Of a stretch of 64,000 nt of DNA, positions 46,739 to 58,690 are shown one piece after another. Both the position numbers and the translations under genes were made by a program. Under the pieces are notes generated by a model, which was not told the origin of the DNA, searched no databases, and was given only the letters and a program-made list of their open reading frames with translations. Where the stretch lies: assembly GCA_009760855.2 (NCBI GenBank), contig WPIO01000002.1, positions 8,494,501 through 8,558,500 on the forward strand, read 5' to 3'. Every line of letters begins with the position of its first letter. Position 1 is the first letter of the stretch. This DNA comes from Cristatella mucedo (lineage: Eukaryota; Bryozoa; Phylactolaemata; Cristatellidae).

Positions 46739-46980
46739 ACAGTGGTACCTTGACTTACGAGTGTCCCAAACTACAAGTTTTTGGCCATACGAGCTATTTC
46801 TTGGCCGATTTTCAGCTTTAAGTTTAGAGCTAAAATTAGAGCTACGAGCCAGCTTCAGGTACCCCGCCGCTAGTTGCCGCAGAGGACGTCGCAGGGAACG
46901 TGGCAGCATCCGTCTGGCATCCGGCGCCACACTCGTTCACTTTAAGCGGTTGCAACGGAATCGCTCTCAAGTATACGAGT
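46739..46980 (+). mobile_element. Possible DNA-transposon terminus (CAGTGGTACCTTGACTTACG)
   Basis: CAGTGGTACCTTGACTTACG follows a TA dinucleotide and is followed by several ACGAG-type subterminal repeats (TACGAG, CATACGAGC, CTACGAGCC, TATACGAG). This resembles miniature pogo/mariner-type elements. The opposite terminus is absent or diverged. Confidence 0.45.
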
Positions 46981-47119
46981 GCAAGTGGCTGTGTCAGCTA
47001 CGCAAGCAAGATGGTGGAGGGAGGAACTGCATGTGGTTACTTAGGCCAGTAAGGGTAGGGTAGCGAAAGACGTTCCGCTACAAGACGCCGCCCGACGATC
47101 GGGGTGTGACGTCAAGCCC

Positions 47120-50040
47120 AGGCCTTGCGGTTCGCGCCCGGACTGATGGGCTGATGGAATTACGGCAATCAGCAGCATTCCACCGCAATCCACTCTAATT
47201 AAGGTTAACGTATACCAGACATAAGCGTTGCCCAGCTCAAATTTTGTGATGACATTGTAGTACACGTTTGATGTTATCTATCCACGAAATTTCATGTTGC
47301 TATACACAGGTGCGCTTACGCAAATGAGCTTTGACGCCGGACGCCTGTACTGCAATCCACCTCAATCCGCAGCAATCCATTCTAGTTCCCGCCAAATCCA
47401 CCACAAATCAGCTGCAAAAAGCTCCAAACAGTTTGGAATATAAAACTGCGCTACGCGTACAATGTATCCAGGATATTTCGCTTGACTCCGCTGCCGCGTT
47501 CTCACGAAGTCCACTGAAATAACACTGCAGTGGCTCAGGCCAACACCATCGAAATCCACCGCAATCTGTCGCAATCCACCGCATTCCACCGCGCAATGAA
47601 AGAAATAATGTTCAAAAAGCTCCTTTATTGATTGCATATGACGGCGAACTCTGCAAAAATTACACTTAAAAAATAATTTCACTTGCATTGGCACAGCCTA
47701 TCTCGTGCAATGAGCCGAAATCGACTGCAGTAGCCCGGGCCAATACCGCAATCCGCTTCAATCCACCGAATAGACTGCACACGCAAAGTCGAAGTAGGTT
47801 GTGCCGAGCTCCAGTTTGCATTGCGCATTAAAGTCTACCGTGCTGTGTGCACAGCTACATAAAACAACAAAATTGTACGTCGTGGCACTGTGGCAATTTG
47901 CAGCAATCGCCTGAAATGACCTGGGAAACAATCGAAATCCACTCTATTCCACTACAAATCATCCTTTAATCTCCATCGCGAAGCTCTAATTGAAATTGCA
48001 TGTAGCCTAAACACAGTTCAAAGTGCACACACAAAATGTCGCTCCATTATGCACACGCGTTCTCATGCAATGCAATTAACTGCAACGGCCCGATCTCATA
48101 AATCAATCCACCTCAATCCGCCGAAATCTGCTGCAATCCGCCGCACAGCAACCAGAATGCGTACACTAGAAGATCTAATTACGTTCTCACGCTGATCTAC
48201 TTTCTGTTACTTTTTAATCGCTTAATTTCACTGTAATTGCCTCAACCATTCTGCAGCAATGCACTGACACCGACCGCAAGTGCCTGGGTCAGTACGTCAA
48301 GCCATCGCAACCCGCCGCAAAATGACCAGAGTACGTACACTTTAAGCTCTAATATGAGTGGAAGGTTGCTCCTATCTTAGGTTATTGTGTAACCGCACAA
48401 TCTTACTACGATTGCCTCGACCATTTGGCAGCAATGCACTGCAATTGACTGCAATGGCCCGGGCCAATACAGCAATCTACAGCAATCTGATGTAAAATGC
48501 CCCGAAATACGTTTCGCAATGCTCCAATGTTGACTGCATGTTACAAAGCACACTGGTTAAAGTCAACTGCATCATTTTAAGCAATTGCAATCGTACAATA
48601 TCGGGCAATGCATGGCAATCTATGGCAACGGCTCGGCTTGAAGCAGCAATCTACTACAATCCGTGGCAAATCGACTACAAATTGGCTGCACGAAGTGCCA
48701 ATTGTCATCGGATTTCTTATTTCTGTGTGCTAAAAGTGAAGTCGTAGGACTTTCAAGCTATTTCGCACATTCATTGTCTAAAAGGCCCGGCAATCGGCAG
48801 CAATGGCAGGGACTAGTACAACAATCCGTGGCCAATCAACGAGAAATCGGCGGTCCAAGCTCCAATTCTCATTCTACGTAACATCTCACTTCGCACGCAT
48901 ATACTTCCAACCATTTCCACCAGGTCTGACCATTAAATCTTTGGCAATGCATGGGTTTTGATGGCAATGGCCCGGGCAAATACGGCAGTCCATTATGATG
49001 CATAGCAAATCACTGGAATGTGAGTGGGCAAAGATCAAATTTATCTTACCTGTCACAGCGAAGTGTGTTGAAAGTGCAATCACACCCTTTCAACCAATCG
49101 TCCACGTACAATCGCGAGCAATGAATGGCAATCGGTAGCAATGGCCCGTGGCATTACCCCGATTCACGGCAAATTGAATAGAATTTGCTGGAGCAATTGT
49201 CGTTACATATAGCATTCTGCTGCGTCCAAAGTAAAACCGTAGCATTTTCAAGATGCTTTGCTCGTTAACTGTCAGAACTGTACGGCAATCCACAGCAACG
49301 GTAGGGCCAATAGCTCACTCCGTGGAAAGTTGAAAAGATTGGCTGCAATAAACTGTAACTCTCATTCCACGAAATGCGTACCTGTGCGCACGCATAGTCT
49401 TCACCCATTGTGCACGTTCAATCGACTGCAATGCACGACAATCGACGGCAACGGCTGGCCCCGGGAAATGCACTAACCATAACAGTTCGTTGCAAATGGA
49501 TTGACAGTTGCTGAGAGAAGCTCTAACCTTTCTTGCGCATTGCACTACACTATATTAGAAGTGCAGCGACATCCTTTTAAACAATCAGCAAAAGCACAAT
49601 CGAGGAGGGCAATGGATGGCAATTGACGGCAATGAACCGGCCTCTACCGCGATCTGCTTAAAGTTTGCTGGAAATAGGCTGTTTGTATTTGTAGTTATCC
49701 TACCCAAAAACGCTCATTGTGGGCGCACATACTATCATTTTGCGCGTTCAACCTTGGGCAATGCATGGCAATCCACGGCAATTGCCCGAAACAATACAAC
49801 AATCAATGATATTCTGTCACAATTACAAACAAAGCTGGTGGAAAAAGATTCAATTGTTTCTTGAATATTACAGTGGGCTGTATTAAAAGCGCAACCGCAT
49901 CCTTCCAACCAATCGCGAACGTACATTCGAGGGCAATGCAGCGCAATCAATGGCAACGGACCATTATACCATTATACCATATACCAAATACGGGAATCTG
50001 TAACGGTCCATTAAAAATAGACTGTACGCTGCTGGGTGAC
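47120..50040. repeat. Diverged array of about 170-bp units rich in GCAATCCAC motifs
   Basis: A recognisable block (GGCAATGCATGGCAATCNAC, then GGCAATGGCCCGGGCCAATA and GCAATCCACGGCAAATTG) recurs near 47155, 47350, 47545, 47722, 47890, 48065, 48250, 48425, 48600, 48790, 48950, 49116, 49275, 49425, 49605, 49755 and 49925. The spacing is about 150-195 bp. Each block contains GGCAATCNAC-like 10-11-bp subrepeats. Units are well diverged, and the plus and minus frames are not coding. Confidence 0.85.
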
Positions 50041-50769
50041 GCTCCAATTTAGGTTTCTCGTTCGTGTATACTCTATATTTGGTGCACCCAGGAAATGCCA
50101 TTGGCTATGCTAGGTCTTGGTCACTGCCTAAAACTAACCCAAAGGAGTGAATAAATCTGTAATTTTGCTCTGACTACAATTCTTCGAAGCTTTTTTCTCA
50201 AATAATATCTGCAATAAGATTAAAGGCATAGTAGTCAGTGAAAATCTTTTCTAAATATCGATAAACTGTGGCCAGCAGGTTTAGGGTACCCGAATGAGAC
50301 ATCTTGTGGGAAATGTTCTAGTCGATTGCAATATCGTCATCTTATTTGTATTTACTGCCCTCTGAGGTATTTATGCACTTTCTCATCTCATCGCATATCT
50401 CCCCGTTGGTCTATGTGCCCAAGTACTCGATCTCGTTCTCAGTGTTAAAGTATGCGTTGAAATCGTTCGGTGTTAAACACAGGCTGGTAATGCTTGGGCA
50501 TGGCTTTCTTGAGCTTCAATTTTGTCTTGATCGTTCGTTTGGCTTTGATCCGTATCTTCGCCGATTTTTAAAATTCCCGCTTTTCGGAAGCACTTGGCAA
50601 GGGTGGTTGGGGTGACGCAAAACCACTCGCGTTTCAGCATGTGCATGGCCTCAAAAACGCCCAACGATTTTGATAAATCGATAATTGACGTCCCGTTTTT
50701 GATCGCTTGCAACATCTTTTGCAAGATGTATCACCATATCTCCTGTCAAATCGGCTCGAAATCTAGTTG

Positions 50770-51615
50770 TCATATTCCAAAGCGACCTCTTGTTAGACGA
50801 CCATATCAGCTTCACAGTCAAATCTGCCTATTTTCAGCTTCATAACATTGCTAAAATTCGGGCTTGTTTAAATAAGGATACCACGTCTAAGTTGGTCCAT
50901 GCATTTGTGACATCTCGTCTCGACTTCTGCAACTCACTGCTTGCTGGGCTACCAGCATGTGCGATCAGGCGATTGCAGTTGGTGCAAAACTCTGCAGCTA
51001 GGCTTGTCTGTCGTGAGCGTCGCAGTTGCCACATTACTCCACTTCTCGCCGACCTGCACTGGTTACCAGTCAAGCAACGGATTGACTTCAAGGTTTTGTC
51101 GTTCACTTTTAGGTCCCTTCATTCTATGGCTCCAGCCTATCTCTCTGACATACTCCCCCATCAGGCCAAGCATCGTACCACCCGCTTTTCGGCATCCAAC
51201 AGTCTAGAAATACCTCGTTTAAACCTTAAATCCTTTGGAGACCGTGCATTTAGTTCGTATGCTCCCAAAGCCTGGAACTCCCTCCCGACCTGCGTCAGAA
51301 CATCCCCTGACCTGACCACATTTAAAAGGAACTTTAAACACACCTATTTAGGAGAGCATTTAGTGGGTCCCTGTGATTCGTCCTTCACGTGCTTATGCGT
51401 GCTGACACTGTGCAGGCTGCCACTAACCACATTTGCATGCTGACCATGTGCAAGTCACCCCTAACCATGTTATTCATTTTGTTTGTTTTTCAAGCATGAT
51501 TTTACTTATTATTCAATTGCATTTCCCTTTGCAGCAAATGTAAAGCGCCTAGAAAGAGATTAAGTTCTCTGAGGGCGCTTTATCAAGTACATTATTATTA
51601 TTATTATTATTATTA
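50770..51615 (+). mobile_element. Non-LTR family A copy inserted in the Tigger element (proximal)
   Basis: The frame at 50790-51443 encodes 217 residues, including LDFCNSLLAGLPACAIRRLQ, RRSCHITPLLADLHWLPVKQ, KSFGDRAFSSYAPKAWNSLP and TSPDLTTFKRNFKH. It ends in a 3' UTR, terminal hairpin and (ATT)n at about 51591-51615. It is 5'-truncated and is the longest intact family A coding segment in the window. Confidence 0.94.
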
Positions 51616-52303
51616 AGATAACCTTTCGATAAAGCGTATTCGCCGCTCAAGTAGTCCATTGATCCAACGGTTAAATCAGAGCTGTTGCATTCGCTGGCAT
51701 AAACACGATTTTAATATTTTTGAGCAGTGCACGAATCTTATGGCAGGCAACCTTATCCACGAACACGACCATTTTTGTTTCCCAATTCACGATCGAATTT
51801 ATTTCTGCAAATTATGCCTCGGACTTTCTTGTCATCCACGATTTGCGATCGGCGTTATACGGCAACGTCGTTCTGGCCTTGTGAAAGCATCTGGGCATCT
51901 CCAATTTTCCAATGATGAAAACCTTTTGCTCGGCTCCGGCACTTTTGCTGAGAAATAAGACGGTTAGTCGATTCTTTTGCATTCTGTAGCCACAAATCAG
52001 ATTGCCGCCCTCCATAGGTAATGGGCGTGTCGGCTATGCCCCGTAAAATAATCAATCATCCCGATTCGTCCGCATTGAAAACATTGCTCGACTCGGTTCC
52101 ATTGTTTAAGCCAGGCCATCTCCCTTCGATCCACGGTTTGGCACCCTCTTCGTCAGCCATAGCTCGTTCGCCACGAATGGGCTTGAATTCAATGTTATGT
52201 TTCTTCTTCTTAAATCGATCGAGCTAAGCATCCACTTTTTCATCGCATGCGAGCATCGATTCTCATATTAACCAGCTTTTTCCATCACTGTTGGTCCATG
52301 TTT

Positions 52304-53135
52304 CAAAGTGATCTTTCGTTAGACTACCAAATCAGCTCCACAATCAAATCTGCCTACTTTCAGCTACATAGCATTGCTTAAATTCGGGCTTGATTAGATA
52401 AGGATACCACGTCCAAGTTGGTCCATGCATTTGTGACATCCTATCTTGACTTCTGTAACTCGCTGCTTGCTGGCCTACCGGCACGTGCAATCAGGCGCTT
52501 ACAGAGGGTGCAAAACTCCGCAGCTAGGCTTGTCTGCCGTGAGCGTCGCAGTTGCCATATCACACCACTTCTTGCCGACCTGCACTGGCTACCAGTCAAG
52601 CAACGGATCGACTTCAAGGTTTTTTGCTTACTTTTAGGTCCCTTCATTCGTTGGCTTCAGACCACCTATCAGATCTAATTCCCCACTAGGCTAAGCATAG
52701 TTCCACCCACTTTTCGGAAAGTAACTGTTTACGTATACCTTGTACAAACCTCAAATCCTTTGGAGACCGTGCCTTTAGTTTGTATGCTCCCAAAGGCTGG
52801 AACTCACTCCCGACTTGCGTCACGACATCTCCTGACTTGACCACATTTAAAAAGAAATTAAAAACGCAGCTATTTATAACCGCATTTAGTGAGTCCCTGT
52901 GATTCGTCCTTCACGTGCTTATGCGTGCTGACACTGTGCATGCTGCCACTAACCACATTTGCATGCTGACCCTGTGCATGTCACCCCTAACCATGTTATT
53001 CGTTGTTTACCAAGCATGATACCATTCACCATTCAATTGTGTTTCTTTTGCAGCAAATGTAAAGGGCCTAGAAAGAGGTTGAGTTGTCTGAGGGCGCTTT
53101 ATCAAGTGTATTCAGTTGTATTATTATTATTAACC
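52304..53135 (+). mobile_element. Non-LTR family A copy inserted in the Tigger element (distal)
   Basis: Colinear with the 50770-51615 copy, starting at nearly the same truncation point. It has frameshifts after about 52640. The 3' hairpin is followed by GTGTATTCAGTTGTATTATT-type tail sequence. Confidence 0.92.
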
Positions 53136-53410
53136 GGGGCATTCTGAACCCACAATGATTGAAACCACGCAAATGATGAATCGTTGACTTCCTCGTAGTT
53201 CATTTCGCTGCCGATTTAGATTTAAAGAATCCTGTTTTCCAAGGCTCTCTCTCGGATTGTAGCTTTGCTTCTTTTGATTTTGGTAATCGTTGATGAATCA
53301 CGATTTAACTGTAACTCGACAACTCTCACCTTTCTCGTCTTTAACGCATCTAAAATATTGAATTGTTTTTTCAAAGTCCTCCGCTTCTTCGGTTCCCTTT
53401 CCGCCAAGAT

Positions 53411-54085
53411 TCGGAAAATGCACGTTTATTTTTTATTTACCAGTGAAAATTTTCTATTACTGATTAAATTCACTCAAATACCCCAACCTATACAAACAGA
53501 TAGGACAAAATTTCCGATCCGTTCACGTTCGAGCCAAGAACCCCTTTCCGCATCTTTCTTTATCGATCTAAATATTAGAAAGATGAGAAAATTGATGAAG
53601 AAACTAGATGTTTACCAAATTCTCAGCAGAAAACTGGAGAACCCACGTAGCGTATATTATTTAGCATCACTTTTCGCCGACTTGTCGCATTACCAACGCC
53701 GTCTCGTGGGGTCGCACTGGTCTGCTTCCATCGCTTCGAGCGGCCAGGTCTGCTGCTGCGCCTTCCCTTGTGTGCGTACTAACCATTCACGCGTCTCGAA
53801 CAGTCGAGACGCATGACGTCGTCGCCACAAACAAAGTAACAAGACTGCGACAAGTATTGCAGACAAGTACTGCGCTTTCCTGCAAAGCACGAAACTTTGC
53901 ATGTTACGCTGAACGTAAAGGGTGTCAACTGCCATCGGCCGAGTGCTGCTACAAGATTAGACTAATGTCCGCTCGGTGTGCTGAGGGGCAAAATAGATGG
54001 GATTTAACCAATTTAATTTGCGAGCTGATAATATCGCCGCTCATATGTTTTTGGCTTTATCGCTTGGCTGTTTTCGTATACTCGC
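53411..54085. other. Tigger 5' flank and intergenic DNA
   Basis: It includes a small hairpin, GCGTCTCG...CGAGACGC, with a 6-nt loop near 53791-53812, followed directly by TGACGTCG. No gene is recognised; a 183-residue plus-strand frame at 53265-53816 is antisense to the transposase start and then continues into unique sequence. Confidence 0.4.
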
Positions 54086-54089
54086 GCCA

Positions 54090-54370
54090 TAATAATAATA
54101 ATAATAATGCACTTGATAAAGCGTACTCAGAGAACTCAATCTCTGTCTGGGCGCTTTGCATTTGCTGCAAAGGGAAATGCAGTTGAATGGTAAGTAATAT
54201 CATGCTTGATAAACAAACAAAATTAATAACATGGTTAGGGGTGACAGTCACAGTTTTAGCATGCAAATTTGGTTAGTGGCAGCATGCACAGTGTCAGCAC
54301 ACATAAGCACATGAAGGACGAATCACAGGGACCCACTAAATGCTGTCCTAAATAGGTGTGTTTTTAAGTC
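54090..54370 (-). mobile_element. Non-LTR family A, 3' UTR
   Basis: It begins with (AAT)n and the complement of the terminal hairpin, followed by the 3' UTR and the last coding bases (KTHLFRTAFSGSL). Unrelated sequence then takes over near 54370. Confidence 0.88.
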
Positions 54371-55351
54371 CTTTAACCACAACAGGTGCACGGGCGTAGT
54401 TACCCATACAGAGCGAGCTACCACGAGGAAACAGTGTCCCCGTAATTGAGAGCCAGGCTTCTGCTGCCGCTCACGACCCACATAAACCCAGTAAGGACAT
54501 AGAGCAGTGGAGGTCTCCACTAAAGGCTGCGTTTGGCCAGGCTTCCGGCGTCCTTTGCTGAAACCCCGAATGCTCCGATCGTCGCTCTACTACGATCGAC
54601 TCCCTAATCAGGAATGACACTCGCTTTTATATCCTAACCAGGAAAAGAAACGCTTAGAACACCCAATGGTTCATTTTGCCACCATCATGCCAACATAGGT
54701 TCATTTGCTACCTCCCTCTACAGCGGGGAAAGCGACGCGGGCCGATCCTAATCCAATACCTTCCCCGACCGTTACAAAACGACGACATTATGTCTTATTA
54801 AGTAAAAGTAAAATAAATAAACAAACATCTTTATTAATATCTGTCTTAATTTCACTCGATGTGTAACCGTTGAGCTCGTGACGAATAAACGCCATAATTT
54901 CGAGCTATAATTTTTCTGTAACTGCGGCTGCAGTCCCGCCTACATGGAAATGGTAAAAGTCTTACCCCAAACATAAAAATCGTTCTGGTCGTGTTCCTTT
55001 AGATGAAATACTGGCTCCGAGACTGACAGGGAGCTCTATTCCTTAACTAGGAACACGAGCAGTCAGAGCTCGTATTTCCCAACCGGGAGACAGGCCGCAC
55101 TAATTTCGTAGCACATAGCCAGAGATTCGTGGGTGCTGCGGGAACGTATTCGGCGGCTACCCTGGATTATTCTCTAGTCGCTCGTCTCAAACTCCTTTTT
55201 TTGCTGTCGATAGATGGCATGACCATCCGCCCACCTCCCATACTTTAATAGAGACAAGTGAGGTAGTTGGTCCATAGCAAGCGTCGGTCTTAACTATTTG
55301 CCTCAGACAAGAAGTAGCTTACTAATCATTGATGAGGAGTACCAAGAGTGA
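54371..55351. other. Intergenic, nothing recognised
   Basis: No supported gene or repeat. Confidence 0.45.
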
Positions 55352-55500
<149 letters not shown>

Positions 55501-55534
55501 AGCAGCGAGAGAGCAAAAAGACCGATGCGTGCCG

Positions 55535-55690
55535 AATTTATAGCACCCCAAGATAGCTTGATCTCTATATGGCGCTTTACAAATATCTCGAGGCTTGAAC
55601 CCACAACTTAGGTCATCATATGAATTCACCTTGACCTTGGTTCGAGGCGAACATCTTTAACGCTTGGCCAAACAGGCAGGGCAATAATAT
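55535..55690 (-). mobile_element. tRNA-derived SINE with family A 3' hairpin tail
   Basis: On the minus strand: CCTGTTTGGCCAAGCGTTAA (A-box), GTGGGTTCAAGCCTCG (B-box), then TTTGTAAAGCGCCATATAGA...GGGGTGCTATAAATT, which matches the family A terminal hairpin. Head and tail are in one orientation, without a visible tail between them. Confidence 0.7.
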
Positions 55691-57569
55691 TTATAAATTA
55701 GTTATGATTCGGTAAATTTACAAATTTGTTATTTTCACACTGCAGATCTGATATGTGGTTCCGGGAGCATACATTTGCTGCACAAAGTTAAAAAATATCG
55801 AGACAAGATAGCATGTGAGAGAGCAAACGCATGGCTGGAGCAACGGATCGATTTATGCTACCATATACATCACTTCCAACGGAATCTGATTCCAGTGCTC
55901 TACAAGCCATAACAAATTCTGAAGGAGACTAGATGAAAGCATTATAATGTGAGTGGATGCAAACAAAATCAAAAGCAGATCACTAATTTTTCCACAACTC
56001 GAGGAAAGGCTCAGGTATCGGCAAGCTCTACATGTATCTGGTAGTCTGCCCGGAGGTGCCCAAGCAATGCCACTAGAAGTAAATACTTCTCGTAGTAACC
56101 CTGGATCTTACCCAAAAAGTATATCCTACGATCTACGTATTGACAACATGAAACTTCTTGGAGCTGTCCAAGCAAAATATTAAAAGATTTCCAAAATTGA
56201 AATAAAACCGTAGATTCAACCCAGCATTCTACTACGAGACGCGGCTTAATCGAGAACGATGGTCCGAACGTAGCTTGTGTATTCCGAATAGCAGGATGCG
56301 GTTTATTGTTTTTTGTAAGTTTTGTGGTGAAATACAATTGAGACTGGTGTCTAAAGACTTCAGAAAGTGGCAATACCTGAGTAAGAAATTGGAAGAGCAT
56401 GCAAAATCACGATACCACAGGCAGCACATGACAGACTGGATTAATCTTGAATTACTTTTTAACACCGGCTAAACTCTTGACAGACGCTAGCTTCTATTGA
56501 AAGATAGGACACAGTACCGTGATGTGTTAGACTGCATCACAGCAGAGAGATGTGCCTTACATCATAATTCAAATAGGCTCTAAGTTCATGGAAAGGGAAG
56601 TAGTATTGGCGAAGTTAAACTACTTTCAAAGTTCTATCTCATAATAGCCTAGGTGCATCTTTTTACAATATTCCTTCGCAGAAACACGGAAAGACCAGAA
56701 GCAACTGTAACATTGTGCATATTTTGGCTAACAACTGTGCTAACAAAACATTGTGTCCTCTGCACTAACAAAACGTGCCGAAAGTGGAGTTGTGCAAGCG
56801 TGCTGCAAGTCGAGAAGACGCAGCCGAAGAGCGTCAGTCACAGCCGCATTTATTCTCACCCTAGTGCAGGATAGTTCTTGATATGCTAGATTGTATTATA
56901 AAATTTGGCCTCACAGATTTTCCAGAAAGTTATGGTTGCTTAACAAATCATCCTTTAAATGCCGTGCACGTGGAGAGCCAAGTGTCTGTATCTAAACTGA
57001 AGCTTTGAACTCCTATTCATCCTCGACTGCGGATAAGAGAGATTAATAATGGTAGATTAATAATTATGATAATGGTAGATTAATGTGGATTAATAATGAT
57101 AGTGATCAAACTTGAACTATTGATATATGTCCTGAGCTTGATTATGCTAAATTGATTAAATCTTCATGAGCCGCAAACCTCGCCGTGTTCCTCTTTGAGT
57201 TAAAAAAACTAAATAACGTGAAGTTTTTAAATAATATTCCATTTATTCTATTCAATAAGTAAGCAAAAATTGGAACGCAAAATAAAATTGAATGCAGAGC
57301 GCACAAAACCAAAAAGTGGCACAAGGCCTCAAAAAGTCAAGCGACAGCCACTTGTCCTGATTGAACTGTTGTAGCCACTGAGCGCCATTTTCAGAAACTA
57401 CTACTTACTACATGTCCTAAGGACTTCTATCAAAACGACACCTATTTATTTGCATTCATATCGCGCACGGACTTATTTTAGTTCGCCAGAGGAGTAAGTA
57501 GTCTGAACCCAGGATGCACGCATGTAATTCACGTCGATTACAGTGATCTGCTGGCATTTTCTCCATCTG
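55691..57569. other. Intergenic, nothing firmly recognised
   Basis: AT-rich. A small cluster of GGTAGATTAAT/GATTAATAAT repeats lies at about 57035-57105. Short frames at 55953-56465 show no known domain. Confidence 0.4.
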
Positions 57570-57760
57570 ATAATAATAATAATAACGATAATAATGCATT
57601 TGATATCGCGCCCTAATAGAACTCAATCTCTTTCTAGGCACTTGACATTTGCTGCAAAGGAAGCACGATCGAATTGTTAATGGTAGCATGCTCAATAAAC
57701 AACAGGAATAACATGGTGGGTGGGCGGAGAAATGCACACCGGGTCAGCATGCTCTAACGT
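57570..57760 (-). mobile_element. Non-LTR family A, 3' UTR
   Basis: (AAT)n then the complement of a diverged hairpin (CGCCCTAATAGAACTCAATC...AGGCACTTGACATTTGCTGC) and 3' UTR. Confidence 0.82.
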
Positions 57761-58479
57761 TTGCTCTAATCGTTGATATGCAGACAAACCTATTTCGGAC
57801 ACGAGATCTTTGTGCAGCGCTCTACAATTATGAGCTTTGAGATTTGAGGCTGACTTTTGAGTCGATGACCGCTTTCGAAATAGCCGCGATCGGGTAAGGC
57901 CCGATGTTTAAATATGCAATCGCATTTATGAGTGACTTGTGACCTGGCTAGAATATAAGGCGAGAACCTGACCACAGTGGCGCTCTATGTGCGACATTCG
58001 GCAGGTCAGCGAATCTTAGCCATAATTTCGTTAGAGAGGCCACCTGAAATCGACTTCGGTATAGGCCTTAGTATACAGACGTTTTCTTCGCCTTCGTTAG
58101 CTCTGTGATTGGCTGATAGCGGTGCATTGCAGGACTTCAGCCACTGCATTTTCTCCTTGGAGTTTTCTCCTCCCTAATACCTAACCCCTAGACCCTGAAG
58201 CCTCAACATCAAAACCAAAAATTACAAAATCTCACCGCTACACCCTAAACCGAAAGACCTGCAGCTTCTAAATATTGCACCTAAAATCCTTAGTCCTAAG
58301 CCCTGATCCTAGCCAAAATATTAACTCTTTTACCTTAAATATAAACTTACTCTGGCGACCGCATTGAACAGCCTGCTATGGGGCTGTTTGCCATAGCAGA
58401 CACCAACTTGGCTCTATACATACACGACACCGTATCAATTGTCTGGTCTCATATGACCGGAAGTGTAGAGCGCTAAGAT

Positions 58480-58690
58480 TAAAATAATAATAATATCCTT
58501 GTGTTATCGCTAATATCGATAATATGCTTGTGTAGCGCCCTCGGAGAACTTGATCTCTATCTAGGAGCTTGATAACTAAAAGAAGCATGATCCCATTATT
58601 TGCGGCAACTTGCACACTGTCAACAAGCAAAACCCGGTTAGAGGTGACATGCTCAGTGTGAACATGTAAAATCTGGTTAGTGGAAGCATG
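58480..58690 (-). mobile_element. Non-LTR family A, diverged 3' UTR
   Basis: (AAT)n, a short insertion, then GTAGCGCCCTCGGAGAACTT-GATCTCTATCTAGGAGCTT, and GGTGACATGCTCAGTGTGAA as in other family A 3' UTRs. Confidence 0.72.

Larger units (their letters stand above)
50060..53410 (-). mobile_element. Pogo/Tigger DNA transposon (copy 1), split by two retrotransposons
   Basis: A dead transposase can be followed down the minus strand. First comes a CENP-B-type helix-turn-helix start (MAEREPKKRRTLKKQFNIL, SSTITKIKRSKATIRERA; 53222-53407) and YEEVNDSSFAWFQSLWVQN (about 53150-53195). After a gap (52304-53135) come DRFKKKKHNIEFKPIRGERA, NVFNADESG (first catalytic Asp), LTVLFLSKSAGAEQKVFIIG, YNADRKSWMTRK, VVFVDK (second Asp) and PLDQW (third Asp), at 51620-52260. 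After another gap (50770-51615) come LQKMLQAIKNG and REWFCVTPTTLAKCFRKAGI with the acidic tail (about 50280-50760). Several stops and frameshifts show that it is inactive. Confidence 0.9.

Noticed and set aside
53265-53816. 183-residue plus-strand protein
   Set aside because: Its first part is antisense to the Tigger helix-turn-helix coding sequence, and the rest has no recognisable domain.
58180-58330. Possible interstitial telomere-like tract
   Set aside because: CCTAA and CCCTA words recur but without a regular 6-bp period. It cannot be told from chance C/A-rich sequence.
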